IMG/VR virus record: IMGVR_UViG_3300030047_000014
Coordinates: 56,748-120,747 of that record
Strand: one strand, 5' to 3'
Length of the DNA: 64,000 nt
From: a virus
Numbering within the stretch: the stretch's first letter is position 1; the number at the start of each line of letters is the position of its first letter. The notes beneath the pieces were generated by a model. That model worked only from the letters and a program-made list of their open reading frames with translations. It had not been told where the DNA came from and did no database searches. Positions 39,501 to 48,709 of this stretch are shown piece by piece. The position numbers and the translations under genes are program-made.

Positions 39501-41404
39501 CTGATTTTTCTACAAAAGAAGATGGAACTCATGATTATAGTGATGTAAGTGAGGACCTCTTTAAGAATATGATTCTATACATTAACCACGTAGAGAAATA
39601 TAAACATCTATCTGATGTTGAAGGTCAGTTACAATTGGTTAAAACTATTGAAACTTTTAAAGGTCATTTAAATACAAGTAGAAATGGTGATGTAATATTT
39701 GAAGATAACAATCCAAAAGAGTTCATTGGTAATGAAGAGAATGCAAAATTATTTGATGATTTCTTAAGAGCCTTATTATATGAGCAGAAATATCCTTTAT
39801 CAAGTAGTGATATTCCTTTAGGTGTTGGAAAGGTTATGAACTTTATGAAACAAGCTGTTAACAATGTAGCTGGTTCAGAAGTTTTTACAATTAATGATAA
39901 TCCTTCAGCATTATCTCTTGTTAAGACAATGGATAGTGCAAATAGATGGTTTCAGGTTAAAACACTAGGATTTGAATTTATATCAGGAGCTGTAAATATA
40001 TTTGGAGGAAACATTCAGGTAGCTACACAAGCAGGTAATTATTTTAAAACTAGAGAATTCTTGGCAAATGAGTCTAAACTAATTGGTAATAGCTTTAGAA
40101 ATGATGATGAGAGAAAGATGTTCATGCAACTCGTAGATAAATTCATGCCTTTAAAAGATGATCCTACCTATGAAAAAATAAATAAAGCAGGAATGTCTGT
40201 ACTTACTCAGCATAATTTCGTAGACTGGCTAATGGTTGCTATGAGAAAACCTGAAGAACATCTTGAGAAATCTGTATTTCTAACTCTTCTTGATAATACT
40301 ATGGTTGAGGATGGAAGACTTATAAGTATTAGAGAATATGTCAAAAGTAAACACCCTGAGAGATTCACATCCGCTACTGTATATAAAGGAACTTCTATTG
40401 AGATGAATAATGAAATAGAGGAACTAAAGAAAACAAGGTCTATTAGTGCTATTAAGAAGATGGAAGAGGGTAAATTAGTAATACCTGGATTTGATCTGGA
40501 CAATACAAAAGAGACTCAACGACTTACTAATCTTACCAGAATGATATCAAGAAATGCAACAGGTGCATTGTCTAATTCTGATCTTAATAGAATGGGAATG
40601 AATATCTGGACTAAGAGTATGATGGTATTCAAAAATTGGATACCTAAACTTGTTGATACTCGTTTCTCTGAGTTTAGAAAAATTAGTGATGATTTCTCTG
40701 TAGTTATTGGAGAAAATGGTTTAACAACAGGTGAAAAATATGATATAGGAAGAATTCGACTATGGGGATATGTAATAGGTACATCTATAAGAGATAAAAC
40801 TTCTAATCTATATAATATTATTAGTCTGAATGACAAGGGGTTACTAGCATTAGATAAAATGTATGAGGATTTTGGTGAGAAGTATAAATTAAGAACTGGA
40901 CAAGAATTAAATATGTCTAAAGAAGATTTTATAGATCTCATCAGAACTAATTTACAGAATCAGGTAAAGGAATTAGCAATGCTTCTTTCTTTATTTGGTG
41001 CAATGATGGCTTTAGGCTTAATGGTTCCTGATGATGATGATGATAAGGCTATTAAGAATTTCTATCGTTATTCTCAAAGAGTAGTAGATAAATTCATTAC
41101 TGAGCTCTCATTCTTCTATAATCCTGCAGAGTTCCAAAGAATACTAAGTGGTAGTGTATTTCCTGCTATTGGTATCTTTACAGATGTTGAGAAATTCATA
41201 TCTAATTTTATGATGGAAACAACAGGAATGGATATTACTAACTCTGCACTGACACCTGAAGAAGTAATGAAGAAAGCACAACCAGTTAAGTACCTTGCTA
41301 AGATGTTTCCTATAACTAAATCAGTTATTACATATATGTCTTTGTTTGATTCTGATTTTGCTAAGGAATATAATATTACAGTACAGAAACAGATTAATAG
41401 ATAA
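36533..41404 (+). CDS. Giant cargo protein with PD-(D/E)XK nuclease domain
   Basis: 1623 residues. The start MATCPNINHPDWQKLVD is typical of large phage virion proteins linked to RNAP in Bacteroidetes phages. An EEVVH segment near 103 resembles a degenerate zincin helix. A PD-(D/E)XK nuclease fold reads at about 395-470: SEVKVYD, GTID (D419), IIDWK (D433, K435), and the helical Q457-x3-Y461. Long helical regions follow. Near 1490 there is a hydrophobic helix (LAMLLSLFGAMMALGLMV) followed by five Asp. It is probably packaged and injected. The nuclease could act on host DNA or on entering DNA; that is unresolved. Confidence 0.7.
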   Translation: MATCPNINHPDWQKLVDIHGTNLSYYLWDKHEGEVPEQEFRPSKSSPETLNKVKEVAKKMGVDIQKLTDYAKKTGVSLTSNDVNGVANLALGVIAIAEGREDIALTEEVVHIATAILEQTNPTMVTEMISKIDRFAIYKQTLNAYKDDKDYQLENGKPNIRLIKKEAVDKLIAELIVNQSEGSTEFPELMQEVNRSVIRTWWNAILDTIRGIYKKANIDIFGQVANKILSNNVEGNIEDLNSDNVLYQLSKPQLDIQAKLQNTKNTIRKVESTESVDPMFMDTEEANNWYEIQQPDGTWERIKKRVTDRVKAWYKQRFPGKTFTPEEKAFNEFKRQLGVQGHAYFEEIHSRYFNDDGTRKVTIQPRSVKLSPSDEDIYDKLEAYYSDLINKYSKDGKTPLVFSEVKVYDPKEKEAGTIDLLIIEESGKAHIIDWKFMSIGNDAKDIAWYKQGAYNIQLGRYKDILIQRYGIKEIGMNRAIPILMDLKKENPKDLKSHKMVLKGIAIGTVDTSKIEDIRLMPVSEQIETTGEKALDKLLVKLNSVYKQINKKTATSDEEREFKSERLNIIKRTIRLAQGSQNIAPLVEVIHSMRQEGQMIMDDYNTIYKNASDIGSFSERQLSDFAEEIREYLAVAEVFGEVPDTIGKLVYDPKMENDATTEEEVEELAGRKLVLNNIKDEAEMIRASRRELDEASKEFADKFIGERNLVTGLLNSEAVIKGLAATFRGISELPSASLKVLFKIVENAKSIASQTALKEVDELLEIRKRLSDRGGDLRKIVQQIYQKDDKDKITNKLIYKYSKDFFTTIDENAKSDTPSMQILRDSIDVEAYKAEAIKHMEERIAYVEKKHSEDDETLDRLIAEERHKWDIDNKAFNGWNNYILKRHPKEAWLSKEYKELSKDKDLLELYNFISGVNKKATEAGYLQNKGASTFLPFVRKSMAESIAWDFSLTTIKNWGDSFKGRADDVGYGSINELTGEMEHSIPKYYTSDFSTKEDGTHDYSDVSEDLFKNMILYINHVEKYKHLSDVEGQLQLVKTIETFKGHLNTSRNGDVIFEDNNPKEFIGNEENAKLFDDFLRALLYEQKYPLSSSDIPLGVGKVMNFMKQAVNNVAGSEVFTINDNPSALSLVKTMDSANRWFQVKTLGFEFISGAVNIFGGNIQVATQAGNYFKTREFLANESKLIGNSFRNDDERKMFMQLVDKFMPLKDDPTYEKINKAGMSVLTQHNFVDWLMVAMRKPEEHLEKSVFLTLLDNTMVEDGRLISIREYVKSKHPERFTSATVYKGTSIEMNNEIEELKKTRSISAIKKMEEGKLVIPGFDLDNTKETQRLTNLTRMISRNATGALSNSDLNRMGMNIWTKSMMVFKNWIPKLVDTRFSEFRKISDDFSVVIGENGLTTGEKYDIGRIRLWGYVIGTSIRDKTSNLYNIISLNDKGLLALDKMYEDFGEKYKLRTGQELNMSKEDFIDLIRTNLQNQVKELAMLLSLFGAMMALGLMVPDDDDDKAIKNFYRYSQRVVDKFITELSFFYNPAEFQRILSGSVFPAIGIFTDVEKFISNFMMETTGMDITNSALTPEEVMKKAQPVKYLAKMFPITKSVITYMSLFDSDFAKEYNITVQKQINR

Positions 41405-41474
41405 TTGCTATATTATGGCATTTATTTTATCTTTTTTTTCTTACAATAGTGTTTAATAATTAAATTTGTATATT

Positions 41475-41645
41475 ATGAGAACAGCTAGAATTTGCCCAAC
41501 ATGCCCAGAATATCTGAATGCTAAATGCAGTCTCTATAATGGCGAATATTTATCTGCATTAGATGTACATCCTGGCGAATCAATAGAGGATATACTTGTT
41601 AAAATAAATGCATTAATAGCTACATTACTTCCACCTACTACATAA
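41475..41645 (+). CDS. Mini fibre-docking protein
   Basis: 56 residues from ATG 41475 to [44 protein letters not shown] is the same docking pattern that begins the two collagen-like fibres directly downstream (C, Y, G, then an acidic GxSIEDIL helix). It ends in LLPPTT. A TAAATTTG box at 41461-41468 is positioned almost on the start codon, so it may be chance. The function is inferred: an attachment point or cap without a shaft. Confidence 0.6.
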   Translation: MRTARICPTCPEYLNAKCSLYNGEYLSALDVHPGESIEDILVKINALIATLLPPTT

Positions 41646-41655
41646 TATTATCATC

Positions 41656-43113
41656 ATGAGCTCATGTCGTAAAGTAAAATGTCGTATTAATTTAGATTCT
41701 GCATGTGTATTCTATGAAGGTCCTAATATGCCTTTCTCTGGAGTAAATACTAATGATACATTAGAAGTTGCTTTAGAAAAATTTGATAAACTAGGAGCAG
41801 AAATTCATGGTACATCAGGAACCTCTGGTACTTCTGGCAAAACAGGTACTAGTGGTTTAGCAGGTACATCAGGAACTAGTGGTATATCCTCAACTAGTGG
41901 AACATCAGGCACTTCTACATTTAGTACTAGTGGAACATCTGGAACATCAGGTTTAACAGGAACTAGTGGAGTTAATGGTACTTCAGGAGTAAATGGTAGC
42001 TCTGGTATGTCAGGAAGTTCTGGAAGTAGTGGTACAAGAGGAACCTCAGGAACCTCTGGGAGTTCTGGTCTTACAAGTACATCAGGTGTGTCAGGAACAA
42101 GTGGAATAAGTGGAAGTTCAGGTACATCTGCTACTAGTGGTACTAGTGGCTTAACTGGATCAAGTGGTACTTCTGGAGTTAATGGAACTTCAGGTACAAG
42201 TGGTACTTCAGGTTATAATGGTGATAGATTTAGAACTACTTCAACCACATCTATTGCTACAGGAACAGGTAGTAAAACATTAACTGTTGATCTGAATTTA
42301 TCCTACTCAGCAGGACAATCATTAGTAATAGCTAATGGTAGTTTGTCTAAGATGGAAGGAACAGTTGTATCTTATGTACCTGGTACTGGTGTATTAGTAG
42401 GGATGATTACTACAGTAACAGGTGGAGGTAGTTACTCAACATGGGATGTTAACTTAGGAGGTGCTGTAGGTGCTAATGGTACAAATGGTACTTCTGGTAC
42501 TTCTGGAACCTCTGGATTTAATGGTAGTAGTGGAACTAGTGGTATTGCAGGTACACATGGTACTAGTGGAACTTCTGCCATTAATGGCACATCAGGATTT
42601 ACTGGAACAAGTGGTACTAGTGGATATACAGGAACTTCTGGTACTAGTGGTATTAGTGGTGGAGATACTTCTTTATATGCTATTTCAACAACTCCAAGTT
42701 ATATAACATCCAATACTTTTGTAGATGTTCCTGAATTATCTATTGCTCTTATGACTAATTCTATTTATGAAGTATATTTTCAATTACTTGTAGGAATAGA
42801 AGATGATGCTGATGGTATGGGGGTTGGATTAAATCTTACCAATCTTGTAGGAGCTTCTATGGGTGGTCTAATTCAAGGTACTCAATCTTATGGTTTAACT
42901 GCAACTTCTGCTATATTTGTATTTGATGGTCCTTCTGGTGGTTTTTTAGAAGGTGCTCCCTCATATGGGGCTATTTCATTTAGAGGAGTTGTATATGCAG
43001 GATCAAATCCTTCTACATTATCTGTTAGAGTATTAAAAGCTACAGCAGGAACAATTGTAATATATAGTCCTTCATTACTTGAAGTGAAAAGAATAGGTGA
43101 TCATTATTCATAA
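41656..43113 (+). CDS. Collagen-like tail fibre (GTS triplets)
   Basis: 485 residues. A docking domain (1-48; [21 protein letters not shown]) is followed by Gly-X-Y triplets dominated by GTS (about 50-195), a folded interruption (about 197-275; [21 protein letters not shown] to [13 protein letters not shown]) also present in the next gene, a second GTS run (about 276-335), and a beta-rich tip (about 336-485) resembling trimeric fibre heads. A trimeric collagen-like fibre without proline is inferred. Thr and Ser at the X and Y positions are possible glycosylation sites. Confidence 0.8.
   Translation: MSSCRKVKCRINLDSACVFYEGPNMPFSGVNTNDTLEVALEKFDKLGAEIHGTSGTSGTSGKTGTSGLAGTSGTSGISSTSGTSGTSTFSTSGTSGTSGLTGTSGVNGTSGVNGSSGMSGSSGSSGTRGTSGTSGSSGLTSTSGVSGTSGISGSSGTSATSGTSGLTGSSGTSGVNGTSGTSGTSGYNGDRFRTTSTTSIATGTGSKTLTVDLNLSYSAGQSLVIANGSLSKMEGTVVSYVPGTGVLVGMITTVTGGGSYSTWDVNLGGAVGANGTNGTSGTSGTSGFNGSSGTSGIAGTHGTSGTSAINGTSGFTGTSGTSGYTGTSGTSGISGGDTSLYAISTTPSYITSNTFVDVPELSIALMTNSIYEVYFQLLVGIEDDADGMGVGLNLTNLVGASMGGLIQGTQSYGLTATSAIFVFDGPSGGFLEGAPSYGAISFRGVVYAGSNPSTLSVRVLKATAGTIVIYSPSLLEVKRIGDHYS
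41800..42660 (+). repeat. GTS-coding triplet repeats in collagen-like fibre
   Basis: Degenerate 9-base repeats encode Gly-Thr-Ser with freely varied synonymous codons (GGT/GGA, ACA/ACT/ACC, TCA/TCT/AGT). They are interrupted by the folded domain at about 42240-42470. The DNA is repetitive enough to promote recombination with the run at 43273-44650. Confidence 0.85.
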
Positions 43114-43122
43114 ATATATATC

Positions 43123-45588
43123 ATGAAAATACGTGATGATTCTTTTTGTGCTTGTCCAATACTATTAAGTAGTACTTGTGTTTATTATGAAGGAGAAAAT
43201 CTAGTGTATTCTGGTATTAATACCAATGATACAATAGAAGTTGTTGTTCAGAAATTAGATGCATGGTTACATAAAGGAACTAGTGGTACTTCTGGAACAA
43301 GTGGCACATCTGCTATTAATGGAACCTCTGGAACAAGTGGTATATCAGGTACATCTGGTACTACTGGCTCAAGTGGTACATCAGGTATTACTGTTAGTGG
43401 AACATCAGGAACTACAGGTACATCTGGTAGTAGTGGTGTAAATGGCACAAGTGGAAGCTCAGGTATTAGTAGTACTCATGGCACAAGTGGATCTAGCGGA
43501 ACATCCTCTACTTCAGGTAGTTCAGGTACTTCAGGATTAACTGGTACAAGCGGTATTGATGGAACATCAGGGAGTAGTGGAATTAGTAGTACCAACGGTA
43601 CTTCAGGTATTAACGGAACTCATGGTACGAGTGGTACAAGTGGAAGTTCAGGTGTTAGTGGAACTTCAGGAAATACAGGAAGTAGTGGAGTTTCTGGAAC
43701 TAGTGGTAGTTCTGGTACTAGTGGAATTACTATAAGTGGTACTTCAGGATCAAGTGGAATCACTGTAAGTGGAACTAGTGGTACATCAGGTACATCGGGT
43801 ACATCTGGTGTTTCAGGTAGTTCAGGTGTTAGTGGGTCTAGTGGTACTTCAGGAACAACAGGAACTTCAGGAACTTCTGCTACAAGTGGAACTTCAGGAA
43901 CAAATGGTGCTGCAGGAGATAAATATAAAACAACTTCAACTACCTCTTTAGCAATAGGTACAGGATCAAAGAGTTTAACTGTAGGTTCAGGATTATCATA
44001 TACTCCAGGGCAATCTTTAATTATTGCTAATAGTGGTACAAATTATATGACAGGTACAGTTACCTCATATAGTGGAACTTCTTTAGTAGGAAATATTACT
44101 GCTGTTGTAGGTTCTGGAACATATACAGCCTGGGATGTTAATCTTGGTGGAGCTATTGGTGCAAATGGTACTAATGGTACATCTGGAACTTCAGGTACTT
44201 CAGGCACTACAGGAACCAGTGGGACTAGTGGATTAACAGGTACTAGTGGAACATCAGCTACTAGTGGAACTTCTGGGATTACTGTAAGTGGTACATCTGG
44301 AGTAAGTGGTACTAGTGGCACTAGTGGACAGACTATTAATGGTACAAGTGGTGTTAGTGGTACAAGTGGTATATCAGGAACCAGTGGTTATAGTGGAAGT
44401 TCAGGAACTTCTGGAACATCAGGTTATAGTGGGAGTTCAGGCTATAGTGGTACTAGTGGTTATAGTGGAACAAGTGGAGTTAGTGGAACCAGTGGAACTT
44501 CAGGATATAATGGTACATCAGGAGTTAATGGTACTAGTGGGTATAGTGGTACATCTGGTTATAGTGGTACATCAGGGGTTAGTGGAAGTAGTGGAGTATC
44601 AGGTACTTCTGGATACAGTGGTACATCGGGTGTGAGTGGTACATCAGGAAGAGATGGATTAACTACTTCTGTAAATTGGGTTTATCAGATCGGTGGTAAT
44701 GTTACTCTAACAAAAGCTGATATAGGTCTTCCATATGCAGAAAATACATATGATAGGGATAAAAATGTTGCTACAGCAGTAGCTCTTTCTACAACTAGGC
44801 TTACATATAGAGGAGTTACTGATGGAAATGTTGTAGGTCAATTAATGTGGAAGAATTATGGTAATGGTCATACAATATTTGATGTTTCTAATGGTACAGC
44901 TCCAGACGGTTCTACACGTAGTAATTCTATTCCTGAAGTAGCATGGTCTCCAACTTATCCTACATTAATGGGTTGGAATGGTTCTAATACCTATGGTGTA
45001 AAGGTTAATAAATCAGATAATGCAGATCTGGCTATTACAGCTAATAACTCCTATTATCTAAATAATAGGAATGACTATTATCATCCAGGGAACGCTAATA
45101 ATCCTTCTGTTGACTGGACAGGTAATGCTTTTAATGTAAAGGCTCTTGCATTTTATAATGATGGGCCTCATTATTTGAAATCTAATACTTCTAATGTTCT
45201 AATATTTAGAAATGGTTCTAATGGAGATGTAGCATCTATAAATACTGCAGATGGTGTTATTAGTGCTATAGGAAATATGTATGCCCCTAATTTTGTTCTT
45301 TCCTCTGATAGAAGACAGAAAAGAGCTATAAAAGATATACAGAACTTATCTAAAGTTGATGATATAAAATTTAAACAGGCTATATTTAAGAATGATAAGG
45401 AAAATAGAGTTAGATATGTTGTTATAGCTCAGGATGTTGAAGAGAGTATGCCTGAATTGGTATATACTAATGCTAAGGGTTCCAAATCTGTAGCATATAC
45501 TGATTTACTTGTTGCAAAAATGGCTAGAATGGAAGAAATAATTAGTAAGATAGAAGATAGAATTAAAAAATTAGAAGATGGCAACTAG
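43123..45588 (+). CDS. Collagen-like tail fibre with S74 intramolecular chaperone
   Basis: 821 residues: docking domain (1-48; CVYYEGENLVYSGINTNDTIE), a long GTS-rich Gly-X-Y shaft (about 50-515) split near 265-350 by the same folded domain as in the previous gene, a receptor-type domain (about 520-715), and a C-terminal S74 endosialidase-type chaperone (about 718-821). The chaperone has the Ser-Lys dyad S728/K733 in SSDRRQK, then RYVVIAQDVEESMPELV and SVAYTDLLVAKMARMEE. The chaperone trimerises the fibre and cleaves itself off. The gene stops with TAG and overlaps the next by 11 bases. Confidence 0.88.
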   Translation: MKIRDDSFCACPILLSSTCVYYEGENLVYSGINTNDTIEVVVQKLDAWLHKGTSGTSGTSGTSAINGTSGTSGISGTSGTTGSSGTSGITVSGTSGTTGTSGSSGVNGTSGSSGISSTHGTSGSSGTSSTSGSSGTSGLTGTSGIDGTSGSSGISSTNGTSGINGTHGTSGTSGSSGVSGTSGNTGSSGVSGTSGSSGTSGITISGTSGSSGITVSGTSGTSGTSGTSGVSGSSGVSGSSGTSGTTGTSGTSATSGTSGTNGAAGDKYKTTSTTSLAIGTGSKSLTVGSGLSYTPGQSLIIANSGTNYMTGTVTSYSGTSLVGNITAVVGSGTYTAWDVNLGGAIGANGTNGTSGTSGTSGTTGTSGTSGLTGTSGTSATSGTSGITVSGTSGVSGTSGTSGQTINGTSGVSGTSGISGTSGYSGSSGTSGTSGYSGSSGYSGTSGYSGTSGVSGTSGTSGYNGTSGVNGTSGYSGTSGYSGTSGVSGSSGVSGTSGYSGTSGVSGTSGRDGLTTSVNWVYQIGGNVTLTKADIGLPYAENTYDRDKNVATAVALSTTRLTYRGVTDGNVVGQLMWKNYGNGHTIFDVSNGTAPDGSTRSNSIPEVAWSPTYPTLMGWNGSNTYGVKVNKSDNADLAITANNSYYLNNRNDYYHPGNANNPSVDWTGNAFNVKALAFYNDGPHYLKSNTSNVLIFRNGSNGDVASINTADGVISAIGNMYAPNFVLSSDRRQKRAIKDIQNLSKVDDIKFKQAIFKNDKENRVRYVVIAQDVEESMPELVYTNAKGSKSVAYTDLLVAKMARMEEIISKIEDRIKKLEDGN
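43273..44650 (+). repeat. GTS-coding triplet repeats in S74 fibre
   Basis: Long runs encode GTSG, GSSG, GYSG and GVSG with mixed synonymous codons. The part at about 44370-44640 is rich in GYSGTSG units, which suggests recent local duplication. A folded domain interrupts the run at about 43915-44165. Confidence 0.85.
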
Positions 45589-46537
45589 TGTACCAGATAC
45601 TAATACTTTTTCTTTACAAAATGTAGTTGCTGTTGTAGGTGGCTCAGATCTTATAACTGCCTATGCTAATTCAATAGATAGTTATTTTGATCCTGTTTAT
45701 AAGGGTAGTAAGAATAGTCTCTATAATTTTAGAAATTATCAAATACCTGCAGAATGTCATAGACCGGGTGGTTTAACCACAACAACAATATACTACAATG
45801 TAGGATCAGCAACTTTAGAAGATCAAGCAAGAGGTTTATTTTATTATGTAACAGGTGCTCCTTTCTCATCAATGTCTTCTATTAATGGTCAAATGGCTGA
45901 TCACAACGTAGGAACTATTGTATATGCAGGAACAGGAACAGATTGTACAGTTATAGCTGATGGATATTACGTTATTGAAAGATCTTCTTTAAATGATCTT
46001 ATCTATCACATTGTTGGAGGAGTAATAGTTTCTAAATCATCTATTCTTATTATAGGGTATCATTTAGGTGGTGGAGTATTAGCCTATGTTTTACAGTATG
46101 GAGATCCTGGATATGACGCTTATAGTCCACATGGTCTTATTATACCAGAGTCTGATCAGTCTTCAGGTATATTCTGGCATAGTACAAATGCTCTTATTTA
46201 TTCTGCTTACTTAAATGGAATAGGTGCAGGTACAGCAAATACAAACGATATTATTGCTGCTTATGGCACAGAGAGTAATGCTGCAAGACTTTGTTATGAT
46301 TTAAGTTCTGGAGGATATACAGATTGGATTTTACCAAGTTGGCAAGATTTGATAGCAATACATCTTAATATAGATTTACTTCCTAATTTTGCCTATAACC
46401 AATATTATTGGAGTTCAAATGCAGAAATCCCTTATTCAGGTCAAGGTGCTGTTACAGTAAAAATGTTTCCTTATGATCCAGGTCAGGCATTAGTAAAAAC
46501 CTCATCTGCCAGAGTAAGAGCAGCTAGATATTTTTAA
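45578..46537 (+). CDS. Tail-tip lectin-like protein (DUF1566/Lcl-type C-terminus)
   Basis: 319 residues. The N-terminus (MATSVPDTNTFSLQNVV, then SIDSYFDPVYKGSKNSLYNFRNY) is an attachment domain common on minor tail proteins of Flavobacteriia/Bacteroidetes phages. After a short LTTTTIYY segment and a DUF5977-like part (about 65-125), the C-terminus carries a DUF1566/C-type-lectin-like domain: AARLCYDLSSGGYTDWILPS, YYWSSNAE and ARVRAARYF. A surface or glycan-binding role is likely. Its start overlaps the S74 fibre gene by 11 bases, indicating co-translation. Confidence 0.75.
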   Translation: MATSVPDTNTFSLQNVVAVVGGSDLITAYANSIDSYFDPVYKGSKNSLYNFRNYQIPAECHRPGGLTTTTIYYNVGSATLEDQARGLFYYVTGAPFSSMSSINGQMADHNVGTIVYAGTGTDCTVIADGYYVIERSSLNDLIYHIVGGVIVSKSSILIIGYHLGGGVLAYVLQYGDPGYDAYSPHGLIIPESDQSSGIFWHSTNALIYSAYLNGIGAGTANTNDIIAAYGTESNAARLCYDLSSGGYTDWILPSWQDLIAIHLNIDLLPNFAYNQYYWSSNAEIPYSGQGAVTVKMFPYDPGQALVKTSSARVRAARYF

Positions 46538-46555
46538 CTTTTAAATATACATGTT

Positions 46556-48709
46556 ATGAGTACTTATTATGTGTCTACAACTGGAAGTGATAGTAACCCA
46601 GGATCTTTAGGATATCCCTGGGCTTCATTCTCACATGCAAATGCTCAAGTAGCTCCTGGTGATACAGTTATATTTGAAGATGGTGTATATACTGCAGGTG
46701 TTGATTATTTTGCTTTATTAAATGTAAGTGGGACAGCAGGTGCTTACATTACTTATAAAGCAAGAAATATTGGTGGTGCAATATTGGATGGTCAGAGTAA
46801 TTATACTAATATGGGTTTAAGTATATGGGCTAATTATCTTAATATAGAAGGATTTGAAATTAGAAACTTAGCAGGTACAGCAATAGCAACAGGTGAAGCA
46901 CATAATCATGTAAATTTTAGATATTTATGGATACACCATATTGGTAGAATTTGTACTACTACCTCATTTGGATTAGATGGAGTTTATTTACATCAAGCAT
47001 CTTATTTCTTTTTTGATAGATGTAAATTTAATGATATAGGTAGACTTAGAGTAGCTGATGGTTGTCCTAGTGATACTGGAACTGGGTTAGATCAAGGATT
47101 ATATTTAGATGGATGCTCTTATATTACTGCTCAAAATTGTATATTTTATCATATTGGAAATGGTTTTGCTCTTCAAATTTATTCAAGTGGTAGTCTTACA
47201 TCAGATCATATTTCTTTTATAAATAATACATGTAACAATAATAACTTTGCACATTATGCAGGGCATATAATTTTATGGAGTAATATGAATAATGTCCTTA
47301 TTGTGAATAATATATTAAAAGGACATGGACAATATGCTATGCAGATCTATCAAGGAGAAGGATATGTTTATAGTGCTAATATAATTGCCAACAATATATA
47401 CTATGGAGGAAATAATATCTTCTATGTTGGAACAACAACAGGTATTACTTTATCAAGTAACACAAATCAAGATCCTAGATTTGTTAATGAGGCTTCTTAT
47501 AATTATAATCTATTATCAGCATCTCCTGCAAGAGATGCAGGATATGCAACAGGTCTTACATATGACTATGCTAATAATCCCAGAGTAGGTACAATGGATA
47601 TTGGTGCTTATGAGTATGTTTCTGGTGTTACAACTACAACTACTACAACTACTACACCAACTACAACCACCACAACTACACATCCTACCACTACAACAAC
47701 AACCACACATGCCACAACTACGACTACTACCACCAGACCTATAACCACCACAACTACTTCTACTACAGTAGCTCTAACAACTACGACTACTTCTACTACT
47801 CGTACAACTACTACAACCACTACTCAACCACCTACTACTACGACTACTACTACTCGTCCTATTACAACAACAACTACTAGTACTACTGTAGCCCCAACAA
47901 CCACTACAACAACTACCAAACCTATTACAACTACTACGACTACTACAACAGTAGCCCCTACCACTACTACGACTACAACTCATTCAACTACTACAACTAC
48001 AACTACACATCCTCCAACAACTACTACTACCACTACTACTCAACCACCAACGACTACTAGTACAACTACTACGGTTGCACCTACTATAACTACTACTTCT
48101 ACAAGTACTACACAACCTCCTACAACCACTACATCAACTACCACTGTAGCCCCAACAACCACTACATCGACTTCTAGTACAACTACTAGTACTACTACTA
48201 CTATTCCTCCTACAACAACTACCTCTACCACTAGGAGAATAACTACTACCACTACTACAAGTACAACAGTATATCAATCAACATATTGGAATGTAGAACT
48301 TAGTGAGGATGTATATAAGAATAATTGTCCTGTACACTTTAAATCAACAATGGAAACTTATACTGTTCATGCTCATACATATAGTTCTAATAGAAGTCAG
48401 GAGGATGCAGATAATAAAGCATTAAAAGAAATTGCAAGGAATAAACAAGCCTATGCAAATAAAAATTGCAGTTGTATTCCTAAACCGTTGTATTATAATT
48501 TTAGAGTACAGGATAGTGCAGTAAAAACAGATTGTCCTGAAGGTTATATTGGATCAACAGTATTATATGTTGTTCCTGCAGGAAAATATAGTTCTACAAT
48601 TAGCCAGGCTGAAGTTGATACTGAGGCAATAAATGACCTCAATACCAACAAACAGACCTATGCTAAAAACTGTGGAAAGTGTAGAAAGCCAAGGGTAAAG
48701 AAATGTTAG
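46556..48709 (+). CDS. Beta-helix surface protein with mucin-like poly-Thr tract
   Basis: 717 residues. Residues 1-355 form a right-handed parallel beta-helix (pectate-lyase/DUF1565 type; STTGSDSNPGSLGYPW start, DIGAYEYV end). Residues about 357-572 are almost only Thr, broken by short PTT, HPTT, RPI, KPI and VAP units. The C-terminus holds two DUF5977-like domains (about 575-645 and 650-705; HTYSSNRSQEDADNKAL and GKYSSTISQAEVDTEAI). The tract would be an extended, glycosylatable stalk. The gene meets the minus-strand glycosyltransferase tail to tail with a 4-base overlap. No pectate-lyase active site is claimed. Confidence 0.8.
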   Translation: MSTYYVSTTGSDSNPGSLGYPWASFSHANAQVAPGDTVIFEDGVYTAGVDYFALLNVSGTAGAYITYKARNIGGAILDGQSNYTNMGLSIWANYLNIEGFEIRNLAGTAIATGEAHNHVNFRYLWIHHIGRICTTTSFGLDGVYLHQASYFFFDRCKFNDIGRLRVADGCPSDTGTGLDQGLYLDGCSYITAQNCIFYHIGNGFALQIYSSGSLTSDHISFINNTCNNNNFAHYAGHIILWSNMNNVLIVNNILKGHGQYAMQIYQGEGYVYSANIIANNIYYGGNNIFYVGTTTGITLSSNTNQDPRFVNEASYNYNLLSASPARDAGYATGLTYDYANNPRVGTMDIGAYEYVSGVTTTTTTTTTPTTTTTTTHPTTTTTTTHATTTTTTTRPITTTTTSTTVALTTTTTSTTRTTTTTTTQPPTTTTTTTRPITTTTTSTTVAPTTTTTTTKPITTTTTTTTVAPTTTTTTTHSTTTTTTTHPPTTTTTTTTQPPTTTSTTTTVAPTITTTSTSTTQPPTTTTSTTTVAPTTTTSTSSTTTSTTTTIPPTTTTSTTRRITTTTTTSTTVYQSTYWNVELSEDVYKNNCPVHFKSTMETYTVHAHTYSSNRSQEDADNKALKEIARNKQAYANKNCSCIPKPLYYNFRVQDSAVKTDCPEGYIGSTVLYVVPAGKYSSTISQAEVDTEAINDLNTNKQTYAKNCGKCRKPRVKKC
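47631..48272 (+). repeat. Mucin-like threonine-coding tract
   Basis: About 640 bases of ACN codons encode roughly 214 residues, mostly Thr, in runs of 5-8 separated by P, HP, RPI, KPI, QPP and VAP. All four Thr codons are mixed, including ACG, which is rare in the neighbouring genes. This argues against simple replication slippage of one codon. The minus strand shows poly-Val open frames that are shadows. Confidence 0.9.

Noticed and set aside
41431-41474. Promoter (TTTC, 20 nt, TAAATTTG) before the mini docking gene
   Set aside because: The -7 box lies 6 bases before the ATG, leaving almost no leader, and the -33 box is imperfect. It is likely chance in AT-rich sequence.
41800-44650. Regular short repeats resembling a CRISPR or satellite array
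   Set aside because: Repeats are 9-base, in frame throughout, vary at synonymous sites and encode GTS triplets; no spacers and no cas genes.
46556-47620. Active pectate lyase
   Set aside because: The beta-helix fold is visible, but no conserved catalytic Arg/Asp set could be identified, so only a structural or adhesion role is claimed.
47516-48252. Long minus-strand open frames rich in Val or Ser/Cys
   Set aside because: They are complements of the Thr-coding tract, lack normal composition and overlap a well-supported gene.
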